From JACPFJ01 sp036504875 (lineage in GTDB: Bacteria > Desulfobacterota > Desulfuromonadia > Geobacterales > Pseudopelobacteraceae): a stretch of 64,000 bases of DNA. The notes under the pieces are model-generated. The model made no database searches and was not told where the DNA came from. It worked only from the letters and a program-made list of their open reading frames with translations. The DNA lies in the NCBI GenBank assembly GCA_036504875.1, contig DASXUK010000067.1, positions 1-64,000 on the forward strand. The letters are read 5' to 3'. The position numbers were made by a program, and so were the translations under genes. This document shows positions 62,701-64,000 of this stretch, in pieces (positions within the stretch are counted from its first letter, which is position 1; the number at the start of each line of letters is the position of its first letter).

Positions 62701-64000
62701 TCCGTGAGCTTGCGATCAATCTTGAAGCCATCCTCATTGAGGGAATTATCGATCCAGTCAATTTTAACCGAGGTATCTGAAAGAGTCGTAGCCGATAGAC
62801 CACTGGGGGGATTCAACAAACCGGGATCATAGACCAGTATCAGATAGTCATAGTCGGATGCACCGGCGGTCCAGAGATCCGTCCAACCGCCAATAATGAC
62901 CTCACCACTTGCCCCCAGTCCGATGCCGACCGGTTTTTCGTTTTTGTGTGCCACACCGTCGAAGGTGGAAGCCCAGTACAGGGTCGGGGAAATGCTGTCA
63001 TTCTTGATTTTAAGCGTGAGGATGTTGGTGTTGCCCCCGACCACAACCGAGTAGCCGGTGACATAGACATTACCCGCGGTATCCAGGACAATTCCGGTTC
63101 CGATGTCAGCGGCGGATGCCCCGGAGTCGTAAATCTTTTTCCACTCTTCAAGGCCGTCGGACGCCCTGTAGCGAATAACGAGAAGATCTTCGTGACCGGT
63201 CAGGGTAAAGGTGTACCCGGTGACATAGGCGTTGCCGGATGAATCCAGGGCAAGCCCGTACGGCTCATCATTATTTGTGGGGCTGTTGTATGTTGAGCCC
63301 CAGATAAGGGCCCCGTTAGCGGCTGCATATTTCGCGGTGTAAATGTCAAGGTTACCGCTGTTGGTAACAGCAGCGGTGATGATGACATTACCGGATCCGT
63401 CGATGGCAACCTTGCGGCCGGCGTCCAGATTTGCTCCGGGTGATGTATAGCGGCATTCCCACAGTTTGGCGCCGTTGTAGTCATACTTGATGGTCATTAC
63501 ATCAAAATCGGTGCCGTTCCATGACTGGCCTGTCACTGCCACGCCACCAACTCCTGCCGCTATGGAGGCCAGTTTATCCACACCGTTTGCCACTCCGTTC
63601 CAGGTTGCAACCCAGACAGGTGTGCCATCCGTGTTCGGACCGCTGACACTGTACTTGAGGATAATGTAGTCCTCGTTTCCGGCGACATTCTGGACATATC
63701 CGCCCACATACACATTGTTGAGGGTATCAACGGCAATGCTCGCGGCGATGTCGTTGCCGTGGGCAGGGGCGTCATAGGTGTGTTCCCACAGCATGACGCC
63801 ATCGCTCCCTCTGTACTTGACGGTATAGATATCGTAATTGGTTCCGTTCCAGGCAAAACCGGACACGATGACGTTATCGCTTGAATCGACCACAATCGCC
63901 GTGGCCTGGTCGCTGCCACCGAGACGGTTGTAAGTCTTGCGCCAGGCCACCGTGCCGTTGGCATTGAATTTGACGGTCAGGTAATCATCGTCGATCCCAC
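53745..64000 (-). CDS. Giant secreted protein: beta-propellers, Fn3, DUF2341 and LamG (5' end outside)
   Basis: The frame is open from the window edge (64000) to TGA 53745, at least 3,417 codons; the start, and any signal peptide, lie beyond. A GTG at 63950 is only an internal Val. Order (numbering from 63950): SBBP-type beta-propeller repeats 1-375; Fn3; a second propeller about 476-940; then 13 more Fn3 modules, with DUF2341-type jelly-roll domains at about 1306-1588, 1721-1977, 2370-2480 and 2896-3179, the third followed by a LamG domain (about 2484-2677). Eleven Fn3 modules carry a CX4C after IER. No membrane anchor or sorting signal is seen; the end is AYSPGAATCP. Likely an extracellular or surface protein for adhesion or polysaccharide binding. 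Confidence 0.88.
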   Translation of the reverse strand, partial: GIDDDYLTVKFNANGTVAWRKTYNRLGGSDQATAIVVDSSDNVIVSGFAWNGTNYDIYTVKYRGSDGVMLWEHTYDAPAHGNDIAASIAVDTLNNVYVGGYVQNVAGNEDYIILKYSVSGPNTDGTPVWVATWNGVANGVDKLASIAAGVGGVAVTGQSWNGTDFDVMTIKYDYNGAKLWECRYTSPGANLDAGRKVAIDGSGNVIITAAVTNSGNLDIYTAKYAAANGALIWGSTYNSPTNNDEPYGLALDSSGNAYVTGYTFTLTGHEDLLVIRYRASDGLEEWKKIYDSGASAADIGTGIVLDTAGNVYVTGYSVVVGGNTNILTLKIKNDSISPTLYWASTFDGVAHKNEKPVGIGLGASGEVIIGGWTDLWTAGASDYDYLILVYDPGLLNPPSGLSATTLSDTSVKIDWIDNSLNEDGFKIDRKLTELGVWGEVGTVGANITTFTDTGLTPSSTYYYRARSFNAANGSSNPSEEIRVLTLFVTYKAPDWSYLYNSADNKDDFPAAIAVGPDNNPVITGYSFLTLGGFDYYTIKLNNSTGALLWSHLYDDADSEIDRATSVAVDSANAAIVTGYSSLYYAPAIKNVNSIYTMKFPASCSPPTPCTPVHMWHSQYNGPGGVDDRATAIASAIDSSDSVVIVGYGKNAALNEDIYLIKYAAAPAVDGFGKAIPEWSATPYDSVFHGNDFPDAVAFDKDGNVFVAGHVQSASLPDRYKTFVAKYCGKAGAPCNGKTPGQIIWEDSFSGSGDNQARSLAIDKDGNPYVAGFDTGLNGRDILLIKYDGKAVPTGSRVLWSRTVDGAAHGDDSAISVKYDQIDDSVVVGGTVLTAVSDRDFIIIRYDSAGTEKWRKIHLRPGTDEEALGMAMDVSGNVSIVGYTGNGLTTDALSVKYGYDGSLLAATIYNGAANSFDEATAVTFNSLGDTLVAGYTTNATGNADYLVYSGKGSALQASSPFTASPFYTKVDLAWADTSTGETGFYIERKPGTCASANPWVLIYTAAANATTYSDTGLNIGQEYCYRVRSFKAGEIDPRWIERYALLTSPMPPGNVTATPVNTTQINLAWLDNTTGETGFRIFRCTGAGCINFTEIGSVLENVVTYSDTTVAAGTSYSYKILSYKTADWQSAFSLSASAITPSPATPSGLTATRASEGQINLSWTDTNNDETGFKIERCEVALCTFSQIDTVLANVTTYNDIITLKPDTAYRYRVRAYKTATIGWDSPYSATADATTTLATTSGLTATAGNTTTINLSWIDNTGTETGFKIERCPSGSCLEADFVEAAQTVSNTTTWSDTSVCNGSTYTYRVRALNAGISMGGGGVWTRRKPLTITNFLPNFQTKVTIPYDVDMKANFDDIRFYDETNKREIPYYLESKTDSSTATVWIKTGAFNTISLYFGNASALSASNGAAVYEFFDSFTGTVIDTAKWTKVGSYYTQNNELISSGGSGAWDSGMFSIANFARPFVYEVDFYPTGGVQLMIGAKNTGAGISYTEFTYAAYAVNDINGNRLLVYEDGVGRGDNLKAITSNVWQYYKVEVLATGAKYYHGLSPTAYTNYYTSAYSNAPLLKVGFTNVDKVFKLDNARVRKYAAAEPSVLFGVTETSTGYTFVNTWIGLPSATASVTTPTPTAPTGPLATRVNEAQINLAWTDTTSDETGFRIERCKGAACVDFVEIGTVGAGVVSYSDTSPLDVNTTYRYQVRAYKTATCGGGWNGPYSSIASATTTLMAPSALTAALSVSTTCDDLRFTESDGTTLLNYWVESGCGTVSTKVWLKLPTLPAGPRSLYLYWANPTASAMSSGTATFDFFDDFTGTTIDTGKWVKADNGAYLSQNNEIIATGGSGVWGSNTMYSVANFARPFVLELKHKQTAGSYMMFGAKDTSASTTYGYYHYAAYPVIGTILQVYESGSYRGTNLAPIASNVWEYYKFEVLGTGAKYYVGTSPAAYTLFYDSVYSTASPLKIGFDNDNQAFSMDDVRVRKYATPLPTFTVGAFETAAYSLTGGTWNARRPLTITNGGTALIDYQTDLTIDTTVVASDRISLAWTDNTSSETGFIVERCAGAACDFTTITTFSAAANATSFVDKTVAMATTYCYRVKAEKSLVWTSTPSNSACVTTTTIAAPVLTATATTKIDLSWTDTTTGEDGFAVERCTGVSCDFTVIDSGFPVTLNPNVTTYADNAVCANSYRYRVKPFKSGPSGWSIYSNIANAATILPVAPSGLSATRISEIQINLAWTDNTTDETGFKVERCQGTGCSVFTLVADLPANTTTYSDNGRAPDITYRYRVRAYKGGGCAWETANSNEVEATASLVAPSALTAATTFSTQVDLAWTDNTITETAFKIERCLTALCTYAPLATLGANVTSFSDASVCSGTGYTYRLNAVNEGSTNGGGGTWTRRKPVTFTNFQPNFLVRVTVAYDALMKPNFDDIRFVDTINGIELPYWIESKTDSTTANVWIKTSGSSSVYLYFGNGLATSSSSVISIFGPGLMTYYPFNEADGTISGTTADVVGGAGNNLTLTGFTAGYGVKAGGVYGNALSLSGANAAISAAPTVPAGSVASIEAWIYPKAYADVTYNGIVSWGTRTALNALALSIQNSGRLSMPTWANDFVPASGVTATLNAWNHVVAVLNGTSFTLYTNGQLVGTTILSAPNIPSINLAIGALEYPGGRYFNGLIDEVRIYNRALTATEIAGRYATLIPSATLGANEIISTTNTYGWTYATSYVTATATPPALAAPTAFTATRAHESQINLAWIDGVTGETGFEIDRCVGAACDFTTKITIQVAANTTSYVDVGLLPDTTYRYQIRAKRVATCTAYSSYATVAQAVTTLIAPSALTATAPNTTQLNLSWTDTTGSETGFKVERCTGSGCTTGFSQIGITGPSINTYVDTTVCPSTAYGYRVAAVNAGLSYDGGGCWTRRKPITITNFQPDFQTKVTIAYVSTMKADFSDIRFHDPVANQELPYWFESKTNSSTATVWVKTRVSSTIYLYYGNATATSVDSGASTFEFFDDFTGTTIDAAKWTTVGPYYTQNNELISSGGSGAWNSGMYSVANFARPFVYEVDFYRTGGGSMMLGAKNTGAGISYIDFTYAGYVVYGGGGALDRLLVYEDGAGRADNLKLITSNVWQYYKLEVLPTTGAIYYQGLSPAAYTSYYTSAYSSASPLKVGFTNADEVFKLDNARVRKYASPEPATVVGTEELSACFAFTGTYISGYSNVAPGTTPTPAAPATLTAIATNDTNINLAWSDLSNDETVFRIERCAGVSCSAFLELTTVPANTTSYSSAALTPSTTYCYRVRADKTATCATGWPTAYTNTACAKAFPAQVATFSATAVGPFMVRLDWIDSAIDEDGYEIEVMAWNGKWVNIATTLPNVITYLDRVGINPLKTYTYRIRPFRGSDKSPYKTTNTVTTPAYSPGAATCP
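54415..55265 (-). repeat. DUF2341 module copy, near-duplicate of 59190-60040
   Basis: Encodes WTRRKPITITNFQPDFQTKV through KLDNARVRKYASPEP. It closely matches the module at 59190-60040 in DNA and in protein (both have YYTQNNELISSGGSGAW), so it is a large direct repeat about 4.8 kb apart. Confidence 0.75.
57891..58772 (-). repeat. Permuted DUF2341 segment inserted inside an Fn3 module
   Basis: A segment of 882 bp (exactly 294 codons) starts in mid-DUF2341 (CDDLRFTESDG) and ends with the first part of another DUF2341 (RRPLTITNGG ... VVAS). It splits an Fn3 module: its start (APSALTAALSVSTT) lies before it and the continuation (DRISLAWTDN) lies after. Joining the outer parts restores one Fn3; joining the inner ends restores one DUF2341. 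Confidence 0.6.
59190..60040 (-). repeat. DUF2341 module copy, near-duplicate of 54415-55265
   Basis: Encodes WTRRKPLTITNFLPNFQTKV through KLDNARVRKYAAAEP. See the matching copy at 54415-55265. Confidence 0.75.

Overview
The window looks like chromosome from a Geobacter/Pelobacter-type deltaproteobacterium (Desulfuromonadota). The reasons are the gene families and their order: hisZ-purA, dprA-topA-trmFO, def-fmt-DUF116, a methylmalonyl-CoA (propionate) operon, PilT/GspE-type ATPases, a group-4-hydrogenase-like electron-transfer protein, and very large secreted fibronectin-type proteins. This is inference from content; there is no rRNA or other marker that fixes the genus. No phage, IS element or CRISPR array was seen.

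Layout. 0.2-3.1 kb (+): accessory envelope and stress genes, namely a Gly/Ser/Thr-repeat secreted protein, a BON-domain gene broken at A-runs, a hemerythrin and a repeat-linked outer-membrane barrel. 3.1-4.3 kb (-): acpH and 3-methyladenine DNA glycosylase. 4.4-5.5 kb (+): tRNA-Glu with promoter and terminator, then an AT-rich pair, folA and a stand-alone GGQ release-factor-like protein. 5.6-9.7 kb (-): purA, hisZ and an exported protein of unknown family. 9.8-11.6 kb (-): a porin-like barrel with strong promoter and about 310-nt leader. 11.6-19.3 kb (-): XRE-cupin regulator, carboxyltransferase, biotin carboxylase/BCCP, methylmalonyl-CoA mutase (catalytic part only) and epimerase, together the propionyl-CoA to succinyl-CoA route. 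19.3-27.6 kb (-): CCG-domain iron-sulfur oxidoreductase subunit, trmFO, topA, dprA, LysM protein, CpoB-like lipoprotein.

27.7-36.2 kb (+): U32 protein, ArnT-like glycosyltransferase, ArnB-like aminotransferase, dnaB, a GspE/PilB-like protein without Walker A, and pilT. 36.2-47.2 kb (-): a TraB/TIKI-like protein with a MoxR-type AAA+ ATPase, a CBS-type family II pyrophosphatase, a ferredoxin-NuoB-like fusion overlapping a large GH13 protein, and a TPR protein. 47.3-50.7 kb (+): HDOD protein, def, fmt, DUF116.

50.8-64 kb (-): the most unusual region. A giant secreted protein (over 3,400 residues; 5' end beyond the window) carries two beta-propellers, 14 Fn3 modules (11 with a CX4C motif), four DUF2341-type domains (one permuted) and a LamG domain. 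It is followed by a 19-codon ORF with a strong ribosome-binding site, a perfect intrinsic terminator, then a beta-helix protein and a smaller partner sharing an unrecognised Y-x-x-N-P module. The 19-residue peptide and the terminator placed in front of a GTG-started gene are the best candidates for something undescribed.
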